64,000 nucleotides of DNA from Ectobius pallidus (GCA_964059195.1 CAXKWD010000006.1:17942129-18006128), one strand, 5' to 3'; shown: positions 32,967 to 44,890, counted from the stretch's first letter. The notes: generated by a model from the sequence alone, not told the origin. Numbers and translations: made by a program.

Positions 32967-33764
32967 TTATACAGGTATGACTTGAAAAAGCCGTGATTGG
33001 TCAGGAATTTGAGTAGATATGTAGTTAGGACCTAGAGCTAAGGAGACCCTGTGGTGTATATTGGGTATGAAGATCTTGGTGTGGATTCCTTGCTCAGAAT
33101 TTTTATAGGTTGAATTCCAAATTTGTATGTAGTGATCTGTCAGTAGCTGCTTGCTCCGGGTGAAAGGGATTCCTTTGTAGTCGGTAGTGGTTCTTTGGCT
33201 GGCTGCAATTCTTGCAAGGTAGTCCGCTCTTTCATTCCCTTGGAGACCTGTGTGACCCTTGACCCAGTGGAGGCTGATGGGTGTTGACTTCTTGTTGATT
33301 ATTTTGTTTCTTAAGTCAATTGCTATTGGGTGGGTTGTCCTTTTGTTTGCGATTGCGAAGAGTGCTGCTTTAGAGTCCACGTGTATTGCATATGATGTGT
33401 TTTTTTTCCGTTGGAGGCTTATCCAATTTACTGCCAGACTGATCCCGGTAAGTTCAGCTTGGAAGACGGAGCAGTCGAGACCAAGTTTTCTTGTATCAGA
33501 ATAAATTTCTTTGGTATTTTTCATCACTACCATCCCAGCGCCGACATGTTTTTCTGTTTTGGATCCGTCAGTGGATATCTGAAAGTCCGCATTTCCCAAT
33601 GTTCCTGTTATATCTATATTGATATGATTGTGTTTGGGGTGGATGATCTTGGATCTAGTTTTGATTTCAGCCAGTTTTAGAATGGGGATGACTGCGTTTG
33701 TGGGTTTACCTGATGAGATGGCTTTAATGTCATTGTTTAGGAGTATGGCTTGGTCAATGGGCAT
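32967..33764 (-). pseudogene. LINE RNase H domain
   Basis: ISTDGSKTEKHVGAGMVV, VFQAELTGISLAV, IHVDSKAALFAI and WVKGHTGLQGNERADYLA supply the D-E-D-D set of RNase H, all present. About 265 codons. The domain degrades RNA in RNA-DNA hybrids during reverse transcription. It ends near 32967 by frameshift, and the C-terminal Cys-rich segment follows in another frame. The plus-strand frames at 33259-33930 are shadows. Confidence 0.9.
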
Positions 33765-34021
33765 TATGCCTGCTATTGCTTGGAGGGAGATGCTGGAAAC
33801 AGTTTTTTATGCTTTTGTGCTGAGTATAAGAAAAGATCTTTGTATTTGTAGCAGTTTATGTTTGGCTCTGCGGGATTTTAGATGGAACCAGGCTTCTGCA
33901 GCATATGTGATGGACGGAAGGATGGCGTAGTTGTAGATTATCATGAGATGATGGAAAGACATTCCCCAGGTAGCTTTAGAGCAGCGTACTAAACTATTAC
34001 GGATGTGTAAGATCTTGTTTT

Positions 34022-34717
34022 CTAGGTGAAGCGTATGGGGATACCAGTCAATTTACTGTCAAGTAATATGCCTAGATGTTTCATTTTGGTTACTACATTT
34101 AATCCCCAGTCTGTGACTGTTGGGTGGTTGAGGTATATTTCTTTCTTTCTGGCGAACATAGGCATCAGTGCGGATTTTTCTTTAGAAATTTCAAGCTTCT
34201 GAATTTTGCACCAGTCCTCGATGACTAGGAGACATTCCTGTACTGTCTGGAGCACTAATGAGTGAGAGAGTCCTTTAACCATGAGCATTATGTCGTCTGC
34301 ATAGATAACCGTTTCTGCGTTCACAATGTGGGCAAGTTGTGCGAGCAGACCGGCAATGACGATGTTCCATAATGTGGGACCAGCAACTGTACCTTGGGGA
34401 CATCCTTTTGTGACATCCTTTGAGACGGATGAGCAGCCGAGACTGAAAACGGCTGAGCGATCTTGTAGAAAGTCTGCGATGAGTTTGAAGATGTTCGATG
34501 GGCAGTTTAGTTCCCGTAGCCTGGTTAATATACTAGGATGCCATGCATTGTCGAAAGCTCCGGCGATATCCAGGGATAGCAAACAGCACTTTAAGTTGCT
34601 TCTTTTGTAATCTTGGACAAAATCTATGACGGCTTTAATGGCGTCAGCAGTTGATTTCCCTCGTGTAAAGCCGTACTGTTGAGGAGGAATATTTTCATTA
34701 GTCTCGATATGAAAGTT
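34022..34717 (-). pseudogene. LINE reverse transcriptase
   Basis: From the truncated start: QYGFTRGKSTADAI, LLSLDIAGAFDNAWHPSIL (motif A, catalytic Asp), KGCPQGTVAGPTLWNI (motif B), ETVIYADDIMLMV (motif C with both Asp), and MKHLGILLDSKL (thumb entry). The core motifs look intact. The frame closes near 34022 after a shift. The first ten codons of the longest frame (up to 34753) belong to the hAT gene read out of frame. Confidence 0.9.
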
Positions 34718-35095
34718 AGGAATGTCTTTATCCTCTTCAGGGTAAAAAGGCATCTTTCTTGTTCTACTGTGGTCATAGGAGTGGTGACTATAGTTCTGAG
34801 AAGCTTTGTTATTTCGGAGAATGTTCCTACCAAATTGTTTATAATCATAAGCTCGAGTAGCGGTACAGCTCCATCAATTCTTTCATACAAGACACTCAGG
34901 TCTGTTTTCAATCTGCTCTTCTCCAGCATATTGTAAGCAGAGTCAAGCGGAGTCAAGTACTTTTCTGGGATGTGTTTCGAAAATTCTGAACAGTATAAAG
35001 AATTTACCAGTTTTGCTGCTTCCATATGATCCAAAGATTGAAAGCGATGACGAGCTTCTTGAAGGATTCGATCACACTCTTCCTTGACATTTCTA
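34718..35095 (-). pseudogene. hAT transposase, middle to dimerisation domain
   Basis: The minus strand reads EECDRILQEARHRFQSLDHM, EAAKLVNSLYCSEFSKHIPE and TTPMTTVEQERCLFTLKRIK, then TFL at the LINE junction. The last block is the hAT C-terminal dimerisation region (family norm: VTSASAERSFSTLKRIKTYLR). It resembles ZMYM1-like domesticated or transposon hAT proteins in arthropods. A stop lies upstream at about 35105, and the N-terminal part (BED finger, first catalytic residues) is absent from the window. Confidence 0.85.
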
Positions 35096-35099
35096 TGGG

Positions 35100-35612
35100 A
35101 CTGCTTCTTCGTTTATTCCCAGATGGATATCTATTGTAGCTAGCTAGGCCTTTCGGTTTCACTTAATCATCAGGGCATCATGTTTTGAAGAGCTGCTATT
35201 GAAGATGAGTGAAAGTGATTTACTATTGGCGTCATTTTAATTAAAGTATGTGAAAATATAAAACTTAAACCGTGGTGAGTGTGCCTCTAAGCATAAGGAA
35301 AGCTTCCTTATTTGCGAAGGTAACGTAACTACCGTAATAAATTCGGCTAGTACAGAAGAAGAAGTATATACTCTTAGCCAAACATGTAGCCCCTATGCCG
35401 ACTCTAATGAAGGTAGTTCAACAAACCAAGGACTGTGCAACGAAATTAATACCGAGAGGCACTTCGACATCATCAAATAATTCTCTCAACAATTATTTTT
35501 ACCAGGAAGCAGAAGAAATCTACACAATCCACACTGACAAAACGAACATCTTCCGAAGCTCAAAGTAGCAGCAAAAATTATTATTGAAAATAAATAAGTC
35601 AAGATCTAATTC
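35100..35612. other. Stretch without supported gene
   Basis: Contains GGCTAGGCCTTTC-like sequence (CTAGGCCTTTCGGTTTCACT, 35145) that recurs near 39525. No gene seen. Confidence 0.4.
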
Positions 35613-35616
35613 ATAT

Positions 35617-36278
35617 TGTCACAATGACGTGAAGCTTTGAAAAATCGACACATCTAGAAAGATGGCGGCTCTCTTAATGAACAGATGGGAGCCGCGTGCC
35701 GATGGGAGTGGCTTAGTGGTGATACGTCGCAGTGAGTGGCCTATGCATCTAAGGGGTGTAACTGGGCGTCACCACAGACTTCCAGATCGTGTGCAGACAG
35801 AAACATCGCGATCTTAGCTCCAGAACATTCGGTGGCCCTACAAAAGGCCGAGAGCGAGCCGTGGAAGAGCAGTGTGAGCTGAAGGAAGTGCGAACTGAAG
35901 GAAGTGTGAACTGATGAGATGAGGAACTGTGAACGTGAACTGGTGAAGTGGAACTGAACTGAGAAAGTGCGGTCTGGTAAACTCAAGCAGCAGAGTGCAG
36001 AGAGCGGCAGTTGGATCATGTGTTGTGCAGCGAGGACTGTGGATTGCCCGACGTGGTGTCGAGCAGCCATGACTTGGGAGTCCGCACAGTGTGTGTGAAC
36101 GGAGACAGTGCTTTGACTTGGAGTCAGCACAGTGGAAGTGAGCAGCGAACAGTTAAGGGAACTGGAGAACAATCAGGAGTTATCTGTTTGTGTATTTCTA
36201 CACGAATTAAAGGAATATTCATTCTTTAATCAGAAGACAAGTGTTCTGATTTCGAACCCCCGACGAGCCCTTGTTACA
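35617..36278 (+). mobile_element. Solo LTR, 662 bp, 4-bp TSD
   Basis: Begins TGTCACAATGACG and ends CCCTTGTTACA, giving TGTCACAA/TTGTTACA terminal inverted repeats with one mismatch and canonical TG...CA ends. ATAT lies on both sides (35613-35616 and 36279-36282). The interior is rich in GTGAACTG and GGAAGTG words and encodes nothing convincing. Length and ends fit a gypsy- or BEL-type LTR left after internal recombination. Confidence 0.78.
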
Positions 36279-36289
36279 ATATTAATTTG

Positions 36290-36915
36290 CATGTAGTTAT
36301 TAATTATTCTCAATTGAATCATTATGACACCGGATTCTCTTAGGACTCCGCTGTTAGCCGTCCCTTTCCCCACCCCTGCTATCCCTTTAGAAAGTTACTT
36401 TGTACATGCTTAAGCTTTTCCGTTCCCATACGTAATTGTCAACCAAACTACCGCATTGACAACTGTATCTAATAAACCCAAGGAGACCTCGGGAGTCTTG
36501 TTGGTAACTTGAATGTTCCGTCGTCTTTATCATTGTTCTGTGTTTAGTTACGTTGATATGTTTATTCCACTTACCGTTCATAGTCATTGTTATGTTATTG
36601 TTGTTTGTGGTGAAGATGTTAAGTACATCTCAATGACGGAATGTTAATAAATATACAGTCAACATTCAAATTTTGAAAATTTCGCTGCACATTACAGTCT
36701 TAATTCATGAATTGAAACAGTGAAAATGGACTTGCTGAGGAGAGGAAGACGAACTAGAAGTACTGAAAGGATGGCGACTTGGCAGTTATTGTGGGACGGT
36801 GGAAAGATGACCGAAAAGATCGCTCAACTATAATCCATGGAATAGCAGGAGAAGAGAAAGTCCTGCAACGCAATGAAGAGAAAGAAATAGAGCGGTTATG
36901 CATGACAGAGCTATT
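36290..36915. other. Stretch without supported gene
   Basis: No gene recognised. The frames here are short and overlap on opposite strands. Confidence 0.4.
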
Positions 36916-36918
36916 ATA

Positions 36919-37597
36919 AGAGGGTTGATCAGAAAAAAAGGTTACAAGCCGCAGCATTTGAAAACTACATATTATGGAGAACTTTTGTTTCCCCAGAGTG
37001 GAGACAGAGGGTGCTACTTGTCATACAGCTGGTTTGCGGGTAGGTAGTGGAAGTTCCCAGACGGTTCAGGACGATTGAAATGGGAAGACACTTAGAAAAT
37101 TGGTCTCGTTTGGAAGTGTGAGCCGTGATTCCATTTTTATGGGCAAAGAATGTGTCTGCATCTGACATTCACAGTCGAGTGAAGGTGTCATCCTCCTACA
37201 TGACAATGCCAGGCCCCATACTGCTCAAGCAACGCAGGAATTGTTGCGACGGTTCGGGTGGGAAATCTGGAGTCATTCCCCATACAGCCCAGGTTTGGCA
37301 CCCAGTGACTATTTCCTGTTTCTGAAGTTGAAGGAACACTTATCCGGCAGTCGGTTCTCTTCAGACAGGGCTGTGAAAACATCCGCCGAGACCTGGCTCA
37401 ATGGACAGGAACCTGATTTCTACCAAGACGGGTTATACAAGTTGTTTGTGCATTCTGATAAATGCCTAAATAGACTTGGTGGTTATGTCGAAAAGTGATA
37501 GGCATGTATGCCTCTTAATTCCCTTTTGTATTTTCTGTCTATTGTTAATAAATATTTCTTTATTCGACTTGTAACCTTTTTTTCTGATCAACCCTCG
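36919..37597 (+). mobile_element. Internally deleted mariner with intact ends
   Basis: Terminal inverted repeats starting AGGGTTGATCAGAAAAAAAG match perfectly over 28 bp (36921-36948 and 37568-37595), with TA at 36917-36918 and 37598-37599. At 679 bp it is about half the usual ~1.3 kb of a mariner, so the middle of the transposase gene is gone. Because the ends are intact it could in principle still be bound by a related transposase. Confidence 0.93.
37166..37498 (+). pseudogene. Mariner transposase, C-terminal catalytic part (D-34-D)
   Basis: A continuous frame of 110 codons after a TGA at 37163. GVILLHDNARPHTA holds the second catalytic Asp and SPYSPGLAPSDYFLF the third, with exactly 34 residues between them, the mariner signature. 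LKEHLSGSRFSSD and a C-terminus ending LNRLGGYVEK match the SETMAR/irritans-type family end. The N-terminal DNA-binding domain and the first Asp are lost with the deletion. Frames on the minus strand here are shadows. Confidence 0.93.
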
Positions 37598-37660
37598 TAG
37601 AAGATGAATGGAGGGTGAAAGACACATGCGGGATGCGGCTGTTGACTCCACTTATATAAT

Positions 37661-38321
37661 ATACTAGCTTAAAAGGCCCGGCGTCGCCCGGGTTTTGTAT
37701 TTTGTAATTCGAAATTAACTTATGAAGGACTTTCGATTTTGAAATTCTATGTCCTTCTATAGGTATTCAGAATATCAAATGAGGAAGAACGACTTATCAC
37801 ACTCAAACTATTCCCTCAGAAAACGATTGATATAGCTTTTTATGGCTCATAGAGGATGTACACAGGATGCGCATCACATCGCTTCTACACACTAAGCCTG
37901 GTAGGGGTTCAAATAATAAGAATCAGGAATTTCGGTAACATAAAATTGTATTGTCTTTGTGGAATATTTTACTTCTCACTCTCATGTTATCATAAAACCA
38001 TTTTGGGGATGAAATTCAACAGAAATGCAATATCACTTTCACTTTTCTCCACAAAAACCTGCGACACAATAATATATATTGCCATACCTCGTATTGTTTT
38101 CTCTATGTTCAGGGTAGAGAAAGTTACGTAACTGCATTAAACAGAAATGCAATATCACTTTCACACTTTTCTCCACAAAAACCTGCGACATAATAATATA
38201 TATATTGCCATACCTCGTATTGTTTTCTCTATGTTCAGGGTAGAGAAAGTTACGTGACTGCATTAAACAGAAATGCAATATCACTTTCACACTTTTCTCC
38301 ACAAAAACCTGCGACATAATA

Positions 38322-38352
<31 letters not shown>

Positions 38353-38785
38353 TGCAATACCTCGTATTGTTTTCTCCATGTTCAGGGTAGAGAAAGCTAC
38401 GTGACTGCATTATTTTCGTGGATTTCATTCTTTAATATTTATTTATAACATAAATTATATTGATAGCTTCTCAAATTTCTTAGAGTCCCTTTTCATTTAT
38501 TCCCAAACGCATCTGAGACCACTGGCAACAATACACTGCTGCCATGTGAACTGTGATTTTGATTTGATAATTCTGTGTAAAAGGGATTAAGTATTCTCAA
38601 AAACATTAAATTTTTGGCATTCGAAATCAAAATTTTGCAAAATGCTTTCTCAGTGAGCACTTACATTATGAAACGAAAGTACTGTCGAAATTCCAAGTCT
38701 CTACCTATTATAATTTAGAAACTACGTTGATTCTCTGTCTTTAAGTCTGTCAGAAAGAAGCCTTTTATACAATATAGAGATATTT
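37661..38785 (+). repeat. GC-headed repeat with central tandem array
   Basis: Starts ATACTAGCTTAAAAGGCCCG, shares the following ~120 bp with the copy at 1089, and ends near TTTTATACAATATAGAGAT after TTCCAAGTCTCTACCTAT, as in the 25.3-kb copy. Between them lies a threefold tandem array (separate entry). Confidence 0.75.
38015..38410. repeat. Three ~130-bp tandem units
   Basis: Each unit contains AGAAATGCAATATCACTTTC, CTCCACAAAAACCTGCGACA, ACCTCGTATTGTTTTCTC and GGGTAGAGAAAG. The third has an expanded (AT)n at about 38325-38352. The minus-strand frame 38039-38428 with repeated YPEHxENNTR is a by-product of the array. Confidence 0.92.
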
Positions 38786-38799
38786 AATTATTGAATGGA

Positions 38800-40765
38800 A
38801 TTTACTTCTTAAAATTATAATCATTAACACACATAGAGCCATGAGAGTAAGTGGATAAAGTGAACTTTTATTGATTTAAAAATATTTCGGTACACAGTGG
38901 CATATGGTAAACATTCACGTCTAATAAAAGTGTGATGGAGAATGGCAAGATTAAACAACATTTGAGTGGTGAGCCAGCACGCACTAATTCAATTTGCTGC
39001 TACAAAATATCGAGTTAGGTTTCCAGGGACTTCGACTCAAAGGTTAAGCACGTCCTATGTAAATTTCACATCAAAGTGTTCGCCAGACTGAGGGGAACCA
39101 CAGAAAACCCAATTAGAATCGTCGCCTACGAGGTGGTCAACTCGCCCTCATTTCCTATTCCACGGCTCCCGGAAATAATATACCCGAAATTTGTTTACTG
39201 CTACGACGATTAAATCCATGCTTATTCCAACTTGTCTTTCCTCTGTCATAACTGATTTCCTATAATTTCATTAACTCTATATATAAATAATAAGATAATA
39301 TGAATAAATTACTGGAAACATAACGTCATGATTCTCTACAAATCCTCTTCTATAAGAATAACCTTCATTCTTCAGAATTATTTTTCCATTATCTTGGGGC
39401 TACTTTAAAATTATATTTATTTATATTATTTTTGAAAGTAATGTCACTAAACAAGTTTCTTTGATATCATTATTGTTAAATAAAATAAACCTACCTTTTC
39501 ATACACTTCAAGTCTTCAGTCATGGCTAGGCCTTTCAGTTTTATGTTAACGTCTTCAGGGTACGAGTAAGTTAGGTTTATTCCTGTTTATAATTTATTAC
39601 ATTTTATATAGCGCATGTGTACCTATTTTATATAGTTATACTTGTTAAATTCATTGTTACATCACGATTCTATACAGGAATACCTTTGTTATCATACATA
39701 GTTGATATTTCTACAAGCTGTGGGCTGAGTTTTATTTGTTATTATGTGTATTTGTTCTGTGTACTGGTTGATACAGATAGACACACTGTATGTAGGATAA
39801 GGAAGGACATACAGGAACAAACCCTCCGTAGATCAATCTTTTCGAGGTAGAGAAATTCAAATTACTTGCCCACGTAATATTAAGAAAGAAACGGCATTCA
39901 TATAAATCTCTTTAATAACAAATCTTGGTATATAACAAGTATATAAAAATGTAAGATGTTGAAACTAATCATAATAGATAAAGGCATATAATATTCAAAT
40001 TTTCAAAATGTATGTATATACATTATGTATGTAATTAACGACTATAGAATGCAATGTGAACCCCTCTATCAGAGAAGAACCTCACTACATCAAATATATT
40101 CTTAAGATTTTGAAAATTAACAGTCTTACAATAGTAACATTCTTCAGGGGAAAGAACTATGCATATAAATGCCTGATCAAACAAGAATTAATACTGAAAA
40201 TTCTACCCATTAAATATGACTTGTTGGTCACAAATAACACGTATTACATGAAAACGGTTTGACCCTTGAACATGGTTACTAGATGATGCCTCCAGAATCC
40301 TTAATTAAACAAACTATATAATTAGACGTATTCCAGGCATTAACCCACTCGACCAATAATCAAATCTATCCCGAAATATGCAGATAAATATCTACTCAAG
40401 AAAAGGTTAATACTGTATATGCTCCTCACTGGATATGGGCGTTACTTAGAAATAACATTAATCACATGAAAATGGTTTAACTTGAACAAACTTGATTAAA
40501 TATAGTTTTACTATTAACTTGAGATTGCTTAGAAAAAAAACCCTAATTTTTAAACTATGCAGAGCATATATATTAATTGTTAAATCAATACAGAATATAT
40601 CAGAGAATATAAGATTCCAACGAGGTAACAGCACATTACAAAATTTTACCTGAGATTTACTTTGGTATCTAAACAAGCTTGGTACGCCTTACAAACAAGT
40701 AAAGTTATACCTGGGCATCACGGAAAATTGACTGCGGCTACACACCAACTAATACTGTAGAACAT
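38800..40765. other. Stretch without supported gene
   Basis: AT-rich. Frames at 39617-39850, 40056-40262 and 40458-40676 have no domain. Two GAAAATGGTTTAA/GAAAACGGTTTGA segments (40251 and 40469) hint at an old local duplication. Confidence 0.4.
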
Positions 40766-40774
40766 AGGCCTATA

Positions 40775-41275
40775 TGGGCAATGCCCGGCCTGCGGGCCGG
40801 ATGTGGCCCGCCCCGACTTTTGATCCGGCCCGCGGAACATTTTAAAATCGCGCTCGAAAAAGTAAATATTTTCGGTTCTCGCCAACAAGAGAGTGAGAGG
40901 GGGGAAACAAAAGCCTGAACTACAAGGGTGTTCCTTCCGGTCAGCGCTAGAAAAATGCTGCAATAGGCCTAAATTAAACTATCGAACCAGATTTACAGAT
41001 GAAAATTCGGAAAACACTCTGCGCTTGACGCCAACATTGATTATCTTGTTTCACAAGTTCAAGCTCAAGCTTCTCATTAATTTCTGCTGATTGTAAGTAA
41101 ATACCTAATCAGTTCGATATTGTTCTCATTCACGTAACTTTAGCATTATACTTTATAAATATAAAAAACCGTATCATGAGTATTTTTTCACAACTACCTA
41201 TTATCCACGGTCCGCGACTTCATAAATGTCGTAAAGTTTAGCCCGCATGTTTCCAAAGGTTGCCCATACCTGCTT
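40775..41275. mobile_element. hAT-like deletion derivative
   Basis: The left end TGGGCAATGCCCGGCCTGCG with GGCCGGATGTGGCCCGC resembles the GC-rich subterminal sequence of hAT elements. The right end is, in reverse complement, CAGGTATGGGCAACC, a typical hAT TIR. Inside, 40985-41090 preserves a transposase C-terminus: YRTRFTDENSENTLRL, then in the neighbouring frame DYLVSQVQAQASH and a stop. This resembles hAT proteins related to GTF2IRD2. I could not confirm an 8-bp TSD. Confidence 0.62.
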
Positions 41276-41279
41276 TAGA

Positions 41280-42845
41280 ACAACAGGAAAATGCTTGCTA
41301 TAAAAGGCTAGATAGATTAAATTAAAGTAAAAAGAGCAACACTAACCAAGCAAGTCAATTATGTGGGTTACTGATATCGTAGTATCGAAAAAAGCTCAGA
41401 AGCACAATTTTACATTACTTGAAAATCTTGCATTATGAATGAACTCGGTCTTGCAAAACTTTATAGTAGAAAAAACCATTCGATAGCAATAAGGGGAATA
41501 GCTTAGGCAGAATATATCATTAACACGGCAATAGCCAAATGCTATTAAAGAAACTAATGTAACCGACAGCCTAACAGAGCAATCATACTACGCATCTCCA
41601 AACGCCATTAGGCAGACGTGACTTTCTGAAGCGCAAATATGGCAGCCACTCTTTAACTAGAAATTGCCATACTAAATCCGAAAAAATAGGCGAATATAAT
41701 AGAACGACTCACTGTGCAGCAAGATTAATGTGTAATGAAATAATTACTCAGAATACTGGAGTTACGAAGAATTATACAGAAAAGGAAAAATGGCTCAACT
41801 ACATGAGATACTAGAACACATGGTGAATGCTTCTTGACTTTAACAAAATAATTTACGTTCCATTATGAAAAGTGCTTATTATGGTTGTAGAAGGCAACTT
41901 CCCAAATCAATTTTAGGAAGCAAAATACTACTCACACCGATCAGAGGAATAACACCAGACCATTGCTGCATCAGAACGTCCAAGACCAACTGTCCCGAGC
42001 AAGCATATGATAGCTGAACAGGTAAGGCAAACTAGGTGGCAGCACAAAACAGTATGAGAATAACGCACCATGAGGCACAACAGAGAAGCGAGGAGGCAGA
42101 TTTTTCTAATTGGGTTCAAAGCTATTTGTATCAGAATCTTAATAAAAACGTATAATAATAAGATAAATAGATTAGCCTATGCATGGAGATAGAAAAATGC
42201 TTCGTCGTGAATAATCATTACATTGAAGGTTACATGAATTTTTTAAAAAAAAATTGTAACATTTAGTTATATGCAATACGTTATAAGTATCCTAGGTTTC
42301 ATATTAGTCATGATTCTTTCCAGTAAATTATTGTCACTAGTGATTTTAAAGGCAAAACATTTAACCAAAGAAGGATAAAAATGGAACATTTAATAAATAA
42401 TGAAAGTACAAAAATGTGAAAATCGTAACAAAATGCACTGGCATTGTATCTTTCACTTTATTACTTTTGTTGAAAAGTTGCCTGATAATGAGGCGAATGT
42501 GCATTCTCCAGCAGAATACAGCTGGCTTGAGAAATTACATAATAATGGATTTTAACGAAATCTATCAAATAAGAGGAGTTGTTGGAATAATTTATTCCTA
42601 TAAATGAAAAATAGTGATAAAAATCCATGATACTCCCTCACATAACTTTCTCTATGGGTAGGCACTTCATATTCTGTTGTAGAGTTTTGCAGGGAGTGTT
42701 TGTTCAGTTCTCTTGATTTCAGTTTGTGCATATAATGAGTAGCGATTATTCCAAGTATGTTCGCTATTCATCTCTGTTTTAACTGAGAAAATACAAAGTC
42801 ATTGTTTAGGGAGGGGAATAATGTTGAAAGTGCGATATTTGATCC
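41280..42845. other. Stretch without supported gene
   Basis: AT-rich DNA without recognisable genes or element ends. Confidence 0.4.
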
Positions 42846-42852
42846 TGGGTTT

Positions 42853-44240
42853 TGAGCCGTGAATTCGGCTCAAGTGGAATAAAAAGCATTTCTAAATAAG
42901 CAGTCTGCAAATAACCACTGAAATCTTTGAAATCAGTAAACGCGCCCAAGTGAAACAGCGTGGTTTTAAGTGTTCATGAAAGCGGTCCGCGACCGCAGTG
43001 CCATCTTTTCGAACGCAAGGGACGTGAGAGACGTGAGAGACGTGGTTACGCGACGGCAGTTGAGATCATGTTCTTGTGAGGCAAGCAGGTAAAACTAAGT
43101 TCTAGTGATTCTGGTGGGCGTTGCTGCCATGTCAAAGATGTCTTTCTTCTACTACGGCGTTTTGGGTGAGACCGTTTCTTTTCTTGTTTAATATCAGTTA
43201 ACAAATTATTCTACATTCTATTCTGTTCTCACCCAATTTTGGCATCTAAATTCCGTTTTGGTATTTATGAAGGTAAAACAGTAAAGTCATAATGCCGGTT
43301 TCTTCCTTTGGCATTTGAAATTACGCCATACACCATGTAATCATTAATATTCAAATTTGGTCTGTCTTGTCTGTCCGCATATAAATTTTCGTCCGTTTCT
43401 TTCGTTTTTCTCAAGTTCTCCTGCGTTCTGACAGTAATTAATGTCTCATTGGCTACCCCGTAATAGCATGATAGGTAGGGTGAAATATATGTTGTGAAAT
43501 TTTAATAAGGGGGCTGAATTTTGAAGAGAAAAAGGGCTTAAGATTCAATTTAGGGATTAATATGATTATGGTTTGATATATATTTGGAATTCATTTTTCT
43601 ATGCTTTTTCTAGTCAGTTATAGAATTTACTATTAGGTACAGAGTGATTTGAATACAGGTATTATTTACTATTGAATATAGAGTGATCAAAATTAATGAA
43701 TAAATATTTGGGACTGGTTTTGGATTCTCATTATGCTCAGGCTTCTAATGGACTCAGATTGTAGACTTGAGATTAAAATGGCGATATAGTGATGTGCTGC
43801 AATTAAGGATTTTGATTTGCAAAGAATATATAGAATGGATTTTTGGGTCGTGAAGTAAAACTTATCTATGCGACATTAACAATGATTTTAGGTGTTAATG
43901 TTATGAGAGTTTTTGAGATTTTACATAATTAATTTATCGGTATAGTTTGTACATAGTTGAAATGTTTTTTGAAGATATAGTATGTCGTTTACATTCCACA
44001 TTGGAGACTGTTTTCTTTATAAATAAAGGTGTTCTTGCAATTTGGGATTATGTTTATGTAGTTTGCTAATTACCTAGGTCTTCCCTGTAATTGCAATTAA
44101 TAATTTCTGAGGGCGCCAGTGATAAAGGTTAAACAGAAGCGTCACAGACTTAGCTAAAAATGGTCGAAACCCGATCTACTTCATAAATCATAAGTTCCAA
44201 GCTTCCGACATATGTAATAGTGACCCAATAGGGGGCAAAG
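42853..44240 (+). mobile_element. Diverged solo LTR of the 51.5-kb LTR family
   Basis: Opens with the same 20 nt as the LTRs at 51468 and 56275, TGAGCCGTGAATTCGGCTCA. Colinear matches follow: GGTGGGCGTT, the ATG-to-GGTGAGA segment at 43129-43170, CTCACCCAATTTTGGC, GAAATTACGCC, TACAGAGTGAT and ACCCGATCTACTTC. It ends near GGGGGCAAAG, corresponding to GGGGCGCAACA. Overall similarity is patchy, so this copy is old. No internal region follows. Exact 3' end and TSD are unresolved. Confidence 0.82.
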
Positions 44241-44249
44241 TTTACTGAT

Positions 44250-44740
44250 CACGACATATCAGTTTGAGATATTTGAACTTACTGGTGAACAAAACTGAAC
44301 ATATAATATGAACATCGCATTTTGAGATAGAGTTACATTTATCAGGTAATCGCCATCTCGCATTTCTACATTGGATTACCATGAACATTAAGGAAATCCG
44401 CAGTGCATTAACCTCCTCCCTTACATGGGCTGTGTGAATTTAACAATCTTGGGTATCAAGATAGGACGGTTGTCTTGATATTTTTTTAATTAAGAACCAT
44501 ACTCGTATAAGTATTAAATCGCAACAGAAAATCAGTAAATTGATACCCCATTTATATATATATATATATATATATATTGACATAGTTTAAGCTTAGACCG
44601 ATGAACAGTGACAACAAAAATGATTTTAATGTAATTATGGTAATGTTGAAGATCCCAGGTTTATCTCAATTACTCCTTGTTGGTTTCTGTTTCAGGAAAT
44701 ACTGTGGTGACAAAGGAGGACATGTTTCAGTGTGCGTTTA
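44250..44740. other. AT-rich stretch with (AT)n
   Basis: Holds an (AT)n tract at about 44554-44578 and a TTTCTGTTTCAG splice-acceptor-like sequence at about 44685-44695. No gene is assigned. Confidence 0.45.
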
Positions 44741-44751
44741 TGTGTGAACGA

Positions 44752-44890
44752 CGGAGACAGAAAGAGAGGGAGATAAATAAAGAGAAAGAGAGAGGGAAAA
44801 AGAGAGAGAAAAATAGAGAGAAAAAGGGAGAGGAAGATAAACAGAAGGCGAAAGACATAGAGAGAGAGAGAGAAGGGTACAGAAAGAGGA
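44752..44890 (+). repeat. Purine-rich (GA)n tract
   Basis: About 140 bp of almost pure A and G (GAGAGAGGGAAAAAGAGAGA and the like). The frame 44677-44931 reading Lys/Glu/Arg runs is a by-product. Confidence 0.9.

Larger units (their letters stand above)
32669..34717 (-). mobile_element. 5'-truncated LINE with RNase H, inserted in hAT
   Basis: A ~2-kb non-LTR element on the minus strand ending in a poly(A) tail (T run at 32669-32680). It starts within the RT finger region (IPPQQYGFTRGKSTADAI) and carries RT, RNase H and a Cys-containing C-terminus. GCPQGTVAGPTLWNI and VIYADDIMLMV point to the R1/LOA/I assemblage. An RNase H domain favours LOA- or I-like over R1 proper. Frames change at least twice. 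I see no target duplication. Confidence 0.88.

Noticed and set aside
33259..33930. Overlapping plus-strand frames of 80-100 codons
   Set aside because: Antisense shadows of the LINE RNase H frame.
38039..38428. 129-codon minus-strand frame with repeated YPEHxENNTR
   Set aside because: By-product of three ~130-bp tandem units whose length keeps the frame open. No domain.
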